Shown here in pieces: positions 12,123 to 23,271 of a stretch of DNA of 64,000 nt. The position numbers and the translations under genes are program-made. The notes beneath the pieces were generated by a model. That model did not search any database and was not told the origin of the DNA. It was given only the letters and a program-made list of their open reading frames with translations. The DNA lies in assembly GCA_947179485.1 (NCBI GenBank), contig OX359245.1:66389067-66453066 (forward strand), read 5' to 3'. Source of the stretch: Allacma fusca (taxonomy: Eukaryota; Arthropoda; Collembola; Symphypleona; Sminthuridae). Numbering within the stretch: the first letter of the stretch is position 1; each line of letters begins with the position of its first letter.

Positions 12123-12156
12123 CACACTGGCAGACTTTAAAACGAAACTGCTGAAA
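12123..12156 (+). repeat. Transib left terminal inverted repeat
   Basis: Begins CACACTGGC-GA and shares AA-A and TGCTG spacing with the complement of 17470-17503. Presumed transposase recognition site. Confidence 0.8.
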
Positions 12157-12365
12157 AAGGATTATTATTTGAATGGTAATATTAATTGTAACACATGGCA
12201 ACAAAGAGTATTGTTTTCAAGTGTAAACGAAATAAAAGAATCTGCTAAATGATTTTTTTTAATGTCAAAAATAGCATTTAAGTGATGAATTGTTTTAAAC
12301 TTCCTCGTCCATACCTCGTTGTATTACTGTTAACGCAAATGATGTCACATTTTCTCTTTCCTACA

Positions 12366-13757
12366 CGAATAATAGCAAGGAGTGGTATGTGTTTTATTTC
12401 GGCACGAACGACAATTCGGTCTCCCTATCCTTGAGCGTGTCTCACGTTATATTCTTCTTAGAGTAAATGATGGCACATTTTCCCCATCTTTGATCCCGTG
12501 CTGCCTTTATGTCATCCGAACTAAAAACTGCAGTGTAAAAAGCATCACGCTGAATTACAAAAAAGGATCAATCCAACGAATAATAGCAAGGAGAGGTATG
12601 TGTTTCTAGCACAAAAACCAACTTCATTTCAAACTGTTCAATTTATAAAATGAATTTACACGGCTTTCCAAAAAACAAATAATAGCAAGGAGTGGTATGT
12701 GTTTCAGATGGTCCCGAAGACATTGACGTCTCGCTTCCCCCGAACGTGTCTCACGTTATATTATTCTTAGAGTAAATGATGGCTCATTTCCCCATCTTTG
12801 ATCCCGTGCTGCCTTTATGTCATCCGAACTAAAAACTGCAGTGTAAAAAGCATCACGCTGAATTACAAAAAAGGATCAATCCAACCAATAATAGCAAGGA
12901 AAGGTATGTGTTTCTAGCACAAAAACCAACTTCATTTCAAACTGTTCAAATTATAAAATGAATTTACACGGATTTCCGAAAAACAAATAATAGCAAGGAG
13001 TGGTATGTGTTTCAGGTGGTCCCGAAGACATTGACGTCTCGCTTCCCCCGAACGTGTCTCACGTTATATTATTCTTAGAGTAAATGATGGCTCATTTCCC
13101 CATCTTTGATCCCGTGCTGCCTTTATGTCATCCGAACTAAAAACTGCAGTGTAAAAAGCATCACACTGAATTACAAAAAAGGATCAATCCAACGAATAAT
13201 AGCAAGGAGAGGTATGTGTTTCTAGCACAAAAACCAACTTCATTTCAAACTGTTCAAATTATAAAATGAATTTACACGGATTTCCGAAAAACAAATAATA
13301 GCAAGGAGTGGTATGTGTTTCAGGTGGTCCCGAAGACATTGACGTCTCGCTTCCCCCGAACGTGTCTCACGTTATATTATTCTTAGAGTAAATGATGGCT
13401 CATTTCCCCATCTTTGATCCCGTGCTGCCTTTATGTCATCCGAACTAAAAACTGCAGTGTAAAAAGCATCACACTGAATTACAAAAAAGGATCCATCCAA
13501 CGAATAATAGCAAGGAGAGGTATGTGTTTCTAGCACAAAAACCTACTTCATTTCAAACTGTTCAAATTATAAAATGAATTTACACGGATTTCCGAAAAAC
13601 AAATAATAGCAAGGAGTGGTATGTGTTTCAGGTGGTCCCGAAGACATTGATGTCTCGCTTCCCCCGAACGTGTCTCACGTTATATTATTCTTAGAGTAAA
13701 TGATGGCTCATTTCCCCATCTTTGATCCCGTGCTGCCTTTATGTCATCTGAACTACA
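12366..13757 (+). repeat. 308-bp tandem array inside Transib
   Basis: About 4.5 units with junctions near 12366, 12676, 12984, 13292 and 13600, spacing exactly 308 bp from the second unit on. Units are nearly identical and the first is the most diverged. Each unit carries AATAATAGCAAGG twice (about 205 and 103 bp apart), giving nine copies in all, plus CTCACGTTATATTATTCTTA and ATTGACGTCTCGC. A partial copy of the AATAATAGCAA word lies outside at about 14131. There is no consistent ORF across units. It could serve as regulatory or transposase-binding sequence, but that is not shown. Confidence 0.9.
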
Positions 13758-14461
13758 TCAGCTAAAATTGAACGCGACCCCGGCACAAAAATAAGCAGTG
13801 TGTATTTCGCTCAATTCAAAACATTTATTACGAATTACAGTTGGTTACAGTATTGTTTAAATATTTTCAAATTGACTGGCAGTTGTTTGTCGGAAGTTTG
13901 TGTGTTCTGTCCCTTGAGCATATAAATTTAGATTATAAATAGAAATTGTCGTCTGGATTGCTAAACAAATATTTTAATTCATATAAATGCAAAATAAGCA
14001 TTTGTTTAAAAATTATATGATATAGTGTTATGCATTCTAAGTGAAAATATTTGTAGTAATCCCAGCAACAATTTCTATATAAAACCAACTTTCATTTGCA
14101 AGGGTTGGAAATTCATGACGTTCCAGCTAACAAATAATAGCAAACTACCGTAAAGTAATACATAAAGCGTATATACATTTTATTGATCGGCGTCAAACGT
14201 GTCAATAATTTGACTTTGTAAGGTGCAGTAATTTAATATACATTTAATAAATATTTAAAATGCATTTTTATTATGTGGTCTATATATAACGCTTTCCAAA
14301 AATGGTTGTAATTTAAATGTTCACTTGTATTACTTCATAATGATTAAGTTTTAACTGCGATGTTGATTTGTCTATTAACTCACATATAGCCTAAAAAATG
14401 TTTTAATTTCCTATACTGCTGGTAATTGTTTTATATGTATAATTATATATATAATTATCAG

Positions 14462-16480
14462 ATGGACGTGTTGGCACCCACAACTAACAAGAGGGGACGC
14501 AAATCACTTCCATGGGAGGAAAAAGCCGATAAAACAAAACAGGAAGAAATATTAGCATTTTCAAGAGAGCTTAAAATTATGCCTAAAGAAAAGGTTTTGC
14601 GGGCAGTCGTAAAAATTCTAAATGAAACCGGGGATAAAGATTTAGCAGCGGTTATCAAAGCTGCGATTAAAAACCCTGAACTTACAAAAACTGTAAGGAA
14701 AAAAATGAAAACTGAGGAATGTACTGTCACGCAGTTGCCAAAATTGGAAGCACTTGGCCTGGTTCTGGATTGCAAGCTAACAAAGTATCAGTACAAACTT
14801 TTACGGGAAAAAATTAATGCATGCGGCCAAAAAATTCTTCCTTGTTATGACCACGTGACAGAAGCCAAGAATGAATGTAGACCTCCCGCAGAATCAGTTA
14901 CTATATCTGAGACAGCTGCTTTTGTCAAACTGCAGGACCTTCTGACACACACACTGCGGCGAATAGTGACTTTATCATATGAATTTATTTCTGAAAATCA
15001 AAATCGATCCGGTACAACACATGAAGTGCTGAAACTCAAATGCTCTTATGGTTTTGATGGTAGTACGGGACAGTCAAGCTACAAACAGGGATATGCAAAC
15101 TCATCATCTGCAAGTAGTAACGACGATGCATCTCTTTTCGTGACCACAATGATTCCACTAGTTCTCGAGAATAAAAATGGTATTGAGTACTGGCGAAACA
15201 CTACACCGCAAAGTACAAGATTTTGCAGGCCTGTGAGAATCCTGTTTGCAAAAGAAACTAAGGCGCTGATCGAATCCGAGAGAGCTGTCTTAAGCTCTGA
15301 AGTTTCAAATCTAAAAAATGTCTCAATTGTCTTGCAAAACGGGCATATGATTGAAGTTGTATTTGAATTATATTTGACTATCATTGACGGTAAAGTTCTG
15401 TCGGTATTGAATGGTGTGGCGTCGTCGATGTGTTGTCCCATATGTGGTGCTAAACCCAACGATTTTAACAATCTGGATAACATTAACAAGGACGTCTTTC
15501 AACCAAAACAGGGTGCCTTGCTGCACGGTGTATCACCATTGCACTGTTGGATTCGATTCTTTGAATTTTTACTCCATTTAGCTTACCGAATTCCTTTTAA
15601 ATCCTGGCAAATAAAGTCAGAATTCAAACTAGTTGCTGCCGAGCAAAAGAAATTAATTCAAGCACGATTTTGGAAGGAGATAGGACTGCGGGTAGATTAC
15701 CCGGCCCCGGGCGGTTCTGGAACTAGCAATGACGGAAACACAGCAAGGCGCGCTTTTTCAAATTATAAACTGTTGTCCAGTATACTAACAATTGACGAAA
15801 AACTTATTGTAGACTTGCGGACAATCCTAATTGCGTTTGGTTCACAACTTCCCATTGATCACGACAAATTTCAAGAGCACTGCCATCAATTGATCTACCA
15901 TTATATGAGCTTGTACAGCTGGTTTAAGCTGCCAGCTAGTGTCCATAAGGTATTGAAAAAAAACAAACGATGTGTGAATAATTTCTCTTATAGGTTGTTT
16001 TTGTAGATACTAATACACGGAGCTGATGTAATCAGAACATGCTCACTTCCAATGGGAATGTTAAGTGAAGAAGGGTCAGAATGCCGAAATAAAATGTATC
16101 GGCAAGATCGTGAACGTCATGCTAGGAAGATGAATAGATGTGTTACAATGCATGATGTGTTTTATCGCGCCATGGATTCTTCTGATCCAGTTATTTCGAG
16201 TGGTACATTGGCTGCACGAAAGTCGTTACGAAAACGAGAACCGTTACCAGCTGCTGTTATAGATATGCTGTTGCCAACAAGGAACGCAATTACATGTCAA
16301 GATCTGGGTGATTTCGAGATTCACTTGGATCCAGAATTTGTGGAGTTATTAAATGATTTATCTTTCGTTAACCAAAATGATGATGAATACCATTACAAAA
16401 TTATTACTTTGAAGGAATTGTTTTGGTTTACATTTGATGGTTTTGTTGTATGTACTAATAAAATATTCGTTCGGTATTAA
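14462..16480 (+). CDS. Transib transposase (RAG1-like DDE), two exons
   Basis: Predicted 653 residues: exon 1 14462-15949, intron 15950-16006 (57 nt, GT...AG, contains an in-frame TAG), exon 2 16007-16480. Splicing creates SVHKILIHGAD, the expected Transib reading. The start is taken at MDVLAP; an upstream in-frame Met at 14426 would add 12 residues. Order: basic KRGRK near residue 10 (like the DNA-binding arm of the family), GFDGSTGQSSYKQ with first catalytic Asp at about 199, IDGK with second Asp at about 309, CCPICG zinc pair, LHGVSPLHCWIR, GTSNDGNTARR, HxxxxH (HKILIH), then SEEGSECRNK with the catalytic Glu at about 521. All key residues are present and no frameshift is seen. It cuts and pastes the element that carries it. 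Expression or activity cannot be judged here. Confidence 0.92.
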
Positions 16481-17469
16481 AATGTATTTTGCTAGAAGAT
16501 TATTTACAGCAAGCATTTAACCCAGGGGGAAATAAAATAACGTGATGTATTCCCATAAGGTAGTAAATACATTAGCCTAGAACATGTATATGATAGTTTA
16601 GGATGGGTTGGTATCTGTTTCATATAGTAACATACAGTAGATAGATATTGTGCCAACAACAAGTGTACAAATACTGGGGTCTTTCCAAAAGTATATGTTT
16701 CATTTAATTTACCCTTATAAACAATTTGAACTACTTGACATCATTGCATTGCAGAAATCCAAAGTAAAGACTGACATAGAAGCAACTGCATTCCAATTTG
16801 TGCAAAAAACTATTTTCTCTCCGACTAATAAATAAATCCTTTAAAATTATTTGTCTTCCTTTCAATCAGTCTTCCTGTCATAACTATACATAAATTCGAA
16901 CTTCCTTCAGCTCCTTGCAAAATATAGACTTGGTTTATTACACTTTAAAACACTATCAACGCGTGTATAAAACGTGGTAGTTTTGATTCACATTATAAAA
17001 CCCTATAGAGATGAATGGAAACTCACATAAATATTTGATCATTTTTAAACGTTTGCATCGTGTTTTTATATATAACGATTTCGTTGGAGGGTCTTCAGCT
17101 TCGTTTCACCCCTAAGAAGGTGACTTAAATAGTTTTTGCTTACAATTTGGCAAGGGGAGAAATGGTAATGGTCACACTTAACGCTGTATTTACTATACAG
17201 TAAAAAGATTAATTTTTACATGTAATGAAAATTCTGAACGTTTAAGACAAGTAGATTCATGATAGCTCTAAATATTAGCGCATGTAAAAAGAAATAAGTT
17301 AATTAGCTGTTATAAAAGTTCTGGACTCACAAAGTTAAAAAGTGCCGAACACTTTCTTATTAAAAATTTTAGTTGACAACTATATTTTTGAAACTTGCTT
17401 AATAAATTTAATAAATTTTTGGAAAATGTATTTTTATTTACATTTCCAATGGTATCATGGCTTCAATAC

Positions 17470-17503
17470 TTCCAGCAATTTAATAATTCCATCAGCCAGT
17501 GTG
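17470..17503 (-). repeat. Transib right terminal inverted repeat
   Basis: Reverse complement begins CACACTGGCTGA. Followed directly by CAACG (17504-17508), the right copy of the 5-bp duplication. Confidence 0.8.
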
Positions 17504-18200
17504 CAACGCAGTATAATGTTTTGTCGTAAACTCTCACATGCATTGAAAAATTTAAATATCTATGTATTTGTTGGTATAAGCTGCAATATGTAGGTAGTGA
17601 AGATATCTAATGCGTTGGATTATTATAAAGTAAGTACAAAAAACACGATCAACGACAGTTTTTATTTTGTGTCTAAATTGGAATGCTTGCTTGCCTATTA
17701 TTTTGTGTTGCTGTTAAAATTCATTTATTTTTATTCCCTCATAGTCTGGGCTTGTTTACAATAAAGTATTGATCTGAGGTCAAAAGATGAGTGACCGGAC
17801 AGTAAGTAGGCCCGACAAATAGGTTATGATGTATAGTTATAAACTGACACAAATCTATAAAAATTAGACACATGAAAGTAGGATGGAAATCCACGGATAC
17901 AAATACATTACTTATGTATACCAAATAGACAAAATTACTTATCCTAGGTCTATTTCTAAGCCAAGATAGAGGGAAATCAAATTTTTGAAACACAAAATTA
18001 TCTATAGGACATTTGTAGACCCGTTGAGTTAAATTATATGTACAATCGGACAGATACTCATAATAGGGAGGTCATATTTACGTGACTCATCTCGGTCTAT
18101 ATTGTAACACACACAAATTAAACAAAAGAAAATAACATAAAATAGAAGTCACTTCGTCCCCCAAAACAAATCAATAAATAAACGACAATAATTTACCATT
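17504..18200. repeat. Large paralogous block, copy 1 (right part)
   Basis: Continues the block interrupted by Transib. It matches 26300-26720 (shared 'cacatgcatt', 'tattgtaacacacacaaatt') and about 38590-38640 ('gaaatcaaatttttgaaa'). No coding sequence. Confidence 0.6.
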
Positions 18201-18800
18201 GCCTATACTATTTGACTGGGGGCGTTTACCCAAAGTTTCACAAAAAAACTAGTATCTGTCTTAAATTCATTACAACATTTTTCAAACACCTTTCCCGATT
18301 TTGGGGTTGTCAGAGCCAGGAGAATATTTTCCATATTTGCTGTCAAAGTTGTGCCAGTTTAAATTAACATTTAACATAAAACCATTCAGGCAATTAACTA
18401 CTTGCCTATTAGGTTTCCCCGGAAGGAATCCACTTTGCGCTTACTGTTTTTGTTTTAATTGAGAACAACTTAAATTTATAATATTACGTCTAATTGTTTA
18501 ACGCGGAAGAGGAAATAATTATTCCCACATGTAATTATGCCTGAGTTGTTTTGACAATAACAGTTTAATTTCTCACTAATGTCCTACCCGGAGAGGAATT
18601 TACTTCAATTTCGTCTAATTTTAAAATTAATTCCATTTACGCTTCCTAGAGCTGAACCCTAAAGTATTTTTCCATATTTGTTGGAAAAATTTTGTTGTAA
18701 AGACCGTCGCCATTTTTTCAACACTACAATTTCATTCTTTTAGTTAGCTTCAATCAGCTTCTAATTGGATTTGTTTTCAATTGAAAGGTAAAACTGGAGT
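18201..18800. other. Non-coding upstream region of the receptor gene
   Basis: No ORF or clear element. It should contain the promoter of the receptor-like gene, but no core promoter motif can be assigned with confidence. Confidence 0.3.
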
Positions 18801-20116
18801 ATGTTATGTCCATCTAATTTAAATCTTTACCTCTATTTGATCAATGTAGCAACGAAGCTCTACATTCTGCCTTTTGAGCTCATTCTGAAGGATGGAGAAA
18901 TGGTTGAGATGCGGATTGGAAACCAAAAGCGGAAAATCCTTTCCTTTACTTTGTTCTTGTATGGGGCTTTTCGATTTTGTGTCGCTTGTTATTTTTTCGT
19001 GCTAAAAATCATCGCACAGAATGACACACTACCAACGCATGATATTGGTCTTCATGCCTTATTTTCAATTACATTTGCGTATGCAGTTTTTGTTCAATTT
19101 CTGATGTTTTTTCTAAACGGTGATGTCACGGTAGCAATTTTTAACTTCACGTTCTTTGGAGATAATTGCAATTTAAAATTGGAAGGTAATTTGTGACACT
19201 TGGATTTATAGTTTATTGTAGTCGTGTAATGTATCGTCGGTGAATACTAATATAATGACGCCGACAGGTTCGCGTTCAGTTTTCCCGTTGGATAAGAAAT
19301 TGACGCGTCGAGAGACGTTCGCGATTTTGATTCCGTACACCATTATTGCATTTTGTGCAAGCTTGGGAACCCTTGTGGCAATGTTTTGCACAGAACTCCA
19401 TCTTTACCAATTGCTTCACAAGTCCTTGCAAAACCCGTTGACGTTTATGGTACTATGGGTGCAAGAATTAGTCCTGGAATTCATGTACTGTATGCCGGCA
19501 GTCATGGTTTTGCTCAACTCCATTCTATTTTTTGAAAAAGTAAACACAGTAATGCTCCAGATAGCTGATACATTGAGGTGAGCTCATGCTAAAGTTTTCT
19601 AATTTTGTAACCAATTCCGCTCATTTTGTAAATTTACGTAGAGACCACGACATCGACAGTATTGACCCGGTGGGGATGATTTCACAATGTGTTGCGGCTC
19701 AGCGAGTTATTCAGATATTTAATGAGGGTTCCTCAACTGCACTGTATGTTTACAAACTGGTTTTGCTCTTGATTTCGGTCATGACGGGTTATGAAGCTGT
19801 CAGGGCATTCTCTCATAACCTTTCTGTTGCTTTGTTTTTGATTTCCGTGTCAATTTACGTGTCTGTTATTTTTGTTGCTGGGTTCGGGAGCCTATTTTCT
19901 TTGCCAGAATACACAATATATATAAAAATTGTGCTGAGGTCCAGGTTAACATTCATAGACCATAGAAAAACGTGGTGGTGTAATAAAAGGATTGCTGCGG
20001 TTATACCAGGTGGTATCAAAATTGGCCCGTTTCATGCAATCGAAAGGGAATCCGCTCCAATATTTTTGGATTTCGCAGTGCGTGGCGTATCCACTCTTTT
20101 ACTAGGAATCGACTGA
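18801..20116 (+). CDS. Seven-pass chemoreceptor-like protein (gustatory receptor-like)
   Basis: Three exons: 18801-19185, 19268-19577, 19642-20116, giving 389 residues. Intron 1 (82 nt) has GT...AG ends and a TACTAAT branch-like motif 12 nt before its acceptor; intron 2 is 64 nt. Phases agree and no stop remains. About seven hydrophobic segments: two in exon 1 (FTLFLYGAFRFCVACYFF; FSITFAYAVFVQFLMFF), two in exon 2 (ILIPYTIIAFCASLGTLVAM; the CMPAVMVLLNSILFF region) and three in exon 3, including LFLISVSIYVSVIFVAGFGS and a C-terminal VSTLLLG. The late element IKIGPFHAIERESAP before the last segment resembles arthropod, especially springtail, gustatory-receptor-like proteins. It would sit in the plasma membrane of sensory neurons as a ligand-gated channel subunit. 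Ligand unknown. An additional 5' exon cannot be excluded. Confidence 0.72.
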
Positions 20117-22151
20117 AGACGCTGCAAGTATCCATATTCGTAAATTAAATAATGCTTTCCATCACGATTGCAGTGCTGTTTGTACATTGTAACTGTTTAT
20201 TATTAGTTAATTGACTTATTAAGTTATTTGACATTAGCAAAAGTATTGAATATTACTTTTATAGTAATAATTGTAAGGCAAGTATTATGAAATGTAGCAT
20301 AGCAAGCGTATGTAAGTATTCGTACATTGATCTGGTTAAGATGTAATGATGACTAGCGCTTGTAACAGAATGCATTAAGACACGGAACTGTTAACATCTC
20401 AATAAATACTCTTGTTAATCTTTAGAATAGTAATTCTTGTATTCGGGCAAGTCAATTACTTAATTACACGTGCAATCTGCAACTTTCATAGTAAATCAAA
20501 CTACATCGGGATTTTACTATTTATCAGTCACACACACCTCAACAATATACAATATACTGAAAACGAAGATTATTGTGGTAGAGTAATTTCTTAAATAACG
20601 TATTTTGTTTCAGCTATATATTGTGAATCTCGCAGATTTCCCATAGCAACGCAACAGTCGGTTTATCACCCGAATAATAACCGTCTTAACTTCCCATAAC
20701 ATTTCAACATTTCCTAATCAATCCTTTTTTCATCTCCCTAGCTCTTAATCTCAACAGTGGATGAAAATCATCCGTTAGAAGGAATTCGGCCGTCAACTGA
20801 GCTACATCCTATTTATCTATGAATACTTATTATATTGTCTTCGATCGTTATTATTGATTTACTTCGGATTCATTACTCACACTTATTCATTACTTCGTTG
20901 TTGAATTTATTTTTGAATTTATTTTTTTATTTTCATTAATTATGGAGTCACGTTTGGATTTCTTCTGGTGCTTTCCTGAATAAAATACAGAAACTCTACA
21001 TCATCCTCGTTCCTCATCTCTCATCCTAGTTCCTCACCATCATCTTCTCACAATATGTGTGTATACAGTGTGATACAGTTGACCTTGTTAATAACGACAT
21101 CAATAAATCTCTGAAAAAGTGGCGTTATAAGGAAACGACGGTATAGATGCACTTTAAATATATGTATACCAGTTTAATTCTTTATTTTAATTCGCCTCAT
21201 GTCTCGTTTCATTTAAGTGCAACTTACGATATATCAATGTAGAATGAGAAGCAAAATAATTAATACTATTAAATAATAAATAATATTTTCCGAAGTATAT
21301 CACTCAAAATCCATCCAATACAAAAGTCAGGACTGGATAGTGTATATTCTGAATCACGATAAAACACTTACCAGATTATGCACAAACGTTTCAAGCAGTA
21401 ACATTTTAATTTCGTTTAAACTATGACTCATGCTGGATGCGTAAATAAATCTCAAAGCATGAAAATATGGATTTTCTGGTTTTGGGTTTAGTCAATGTCG
21501 TTGACCACGATTGAGAATTTATTTACAATTCAGATTTTCAAATTATTAATAAACAGCCAACTCTCGCCAGAAGAAATACTCAAAGAACCTTCAAAAATTG
21601 TCCCTGATGAACACTGTGCTATACTATATGTTGTAAATACAGTAAGAATTGGGGCGTGAAAGATGTAGAATAATAATTGGAGCATGGTAAGAAAGAGTAA
21701 GATTGATAGAAGAAGAGTAAGCCCGGAATAGGGCAATATGAGATGGAGCGAGAATCGTTGGGAGTTAACAGGACGAGCTCAAGTAAGAAGATTTCGAGCA
21801 GTTGAAGGGTGAGAAAGTGGATTAGGGCGCGTCTGGAATTTAGGACTGTGGACAGTGGAAAAATGGTAATAAGTAGGCTTGGGAATATTTCGCTAAACTT
21901 TGGGTAACAATGTCGCAATTTATAAATTATTTTTTGCAAATTTCGCAATAATTTCCAGCTCATTTCGCAAGTTTCGCAGACTATAGTTTTTATTAAGTGA
22001 CAGCCTAAAAGAAGTAGCTAACATATTAAAATTTCGCAGTTAACCTTCCCATTTAGCAAATTTAGTATTTTTCACAAATTTCGCAAATTTTATACAAAGA
22101 GAGGTAGTATCTGAAAATCAAATTGAGTCAGCCTTCGGGGCATCTTAAATA
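20117..22151. other. Mostly featureless intergenic DNA
   Basis: 3' flank of the receptor gene, then AT-rich DNA. A tRNA A-box-like word (TAGCTCAGTTGA) lies on the minus strand at 20793-20804, without a convincing B box. At 21069-21100 there is a single pogo-like end (ACAGTTGACCTTGTTAATAA) with no clear partner. Confidence 0.35.
20401..20406 (+). terminator. Candidate poly(A) signal of the receptor gene
   Basis: AATAAA about 285 bp after the stop codon. It is the first canonical hexamer downstream. Confidence 0.4.
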
Positions 22152-22230
22152 TCGTTGCTGAAGAAACAGAATGGTCTAAGTGCTGTACAAAAGCATGTGG
22201 GTGTAGACCATTTTGCCTCTCCAGCAACGA
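22152..22230 (+). ncRNA. Pre-miRNA-like hairpin
   Basis: Two arms of about 28 nt fold back: TCGTTGCTG...AATGGTCTA pairs with TAGACCATT...CAGCAACGA. There are four scattered mismatches and a loop of about 22 nt, and the hairpin is 79 nt overall. Size and mismatch pattern fit a microRNA precursor. A tiny foldback MITE is the alternative. It could be transcribed from either strand. Confidence 0.35.
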
Positions 22231-23039
22231 CATAATTATACCTAATATCGAGAACCTGAACAGGTTCGATGTAATAAAAAGGATTTATTCCAGTGTATGT
22301 TATTCTAATGCTAAAATGGAATTCTCATAGATATTGCATATCATACAAACTACATACAATGACAAAATCAAATCATAATCATGCTAGTGAAAAGATTTTT
22401 GAGCTAAATGCTTTATGTGAAATACATTTTACATGGCATTGAGAGTAAGTAAATACTAAATACTGCTGGCTGTAATTACTTACATGTTATTAAAATATAA
22501 AATACAAAATACTTGCCCACTGATTGCCAACTTTAAAATACAAAATACTTCGTGCTCTGAAAATACGTATTTTCAACTACTGTATTTGATTTGAAAATAC
22601 TGCATAGCTCTGGTTTTCTTATTATAGAAAATACAATCGTGATAAATTTTTGGCAGTAATTACTATAATTTCTTGACAATTCTACACAATAGTCATTATC
22701 TGTCACAAGAGTGCTATTTATGTGTTTATTTCTATGTGGTTTTACAAAGTAATAAGGCTGCTTTAGTTCCTAACTAACTAAAACAGAAGCAATTTTCCTT
22801 GCATTAGGGGTAACGTGTGCACTCTCAAGCATGATTTAAAAGGAACAAAATTTATTTGAATTATTTCTTATGTAAGCCCTCGCAATAATGGTTACCCTTA
22901 TAAAGAATTTGGGATACAAAGGCCTGATTTACAATCCCAATTATTGTTTAAACAAGATTTAAGTCTATGCGTACAAGGGATCTAATGTTTACTATTTATA
23001 ACGAAAATAATTTCTGTTTAAAGAGCATTCCTTGTAGCA

Positions 23040-23271
23040 GTGGTCGTCACGAGAAGGTGACACACGGGTGCATGGAAACGGGAGACAGTACAGGAACGTG
23101 TACGGAAACAAATATTTTGTTCCCAACCAGTTCGGGTACGGGAACAGGAAGAAATTCAAGTGGACCCGACAACTGGGACCAGGAACAAAAATCTACATTT
23201 TGTTCCCGTTCCCATTGAGTGAGAACAGGAATGAGAGCGGGGACAATAACGTTTTGTAAACATTACGACGA
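23040..23271. mobile_element. GGAAC-motif element with 9-bp flanking repeat
   Basis: Dense GGGAACAGG and GGAACG words on the left half and GTTCCCGTTCCC on the right. A perfect direct repeat CTTGTAGCA flanks the stretch (23031-23039 and 23272-23280). The ends GTGGTCGTCA and TTACGACGA are partly complementary. Confidence 0.55.

Larger units (their letters stand above)
12123..17503 (+). mobile_element. Full-length Transib DNA transposon (5.4 kb)
   Basis: Left terminus CACACTGGCAGACTTTAAAA; the right terminus, reverse complemented, is CACACTGGCTGATGGAATTA. The match continues with gaps over about 34 bp (shared TGCTG at the same offset, positions 27-31). Flanks are C(C/A)ACG on the left and CAACG on the right, a near-perfect 5-bp GC-rich duplication as expected for Transib. 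The uninterrupted counterpart is visible in the paralogous block at about 26285-26330 (CTCTCCAACC then AGTGAAATGG). The element holds a 308-bp tandem array and the transposase gene. Transib termini begin with CAC, like the recombination-signal heptamer. Confidence 0.9.

Noticed and set aside
12366..13757. CRISPR-like reading of the regular repeat
   Set aside because: The whole 308-bp unit is repeated, with no unique spacers.
14458..15489. Minus-strand ORFs of 105 and 136 aa
   Set aside because: Antisense shadows of the Transib transposase.
16004..16006. TAG that would truncate the Transib transposase
   Set aside because: It lies at the end of a GT-AG intron; removal restores the family's expected HKILIHG sequence.
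21069..21145. Second pogo-type MITE
   Set aside because: Only one end is recognisable; no complementary terminus or TA pair could be defined.
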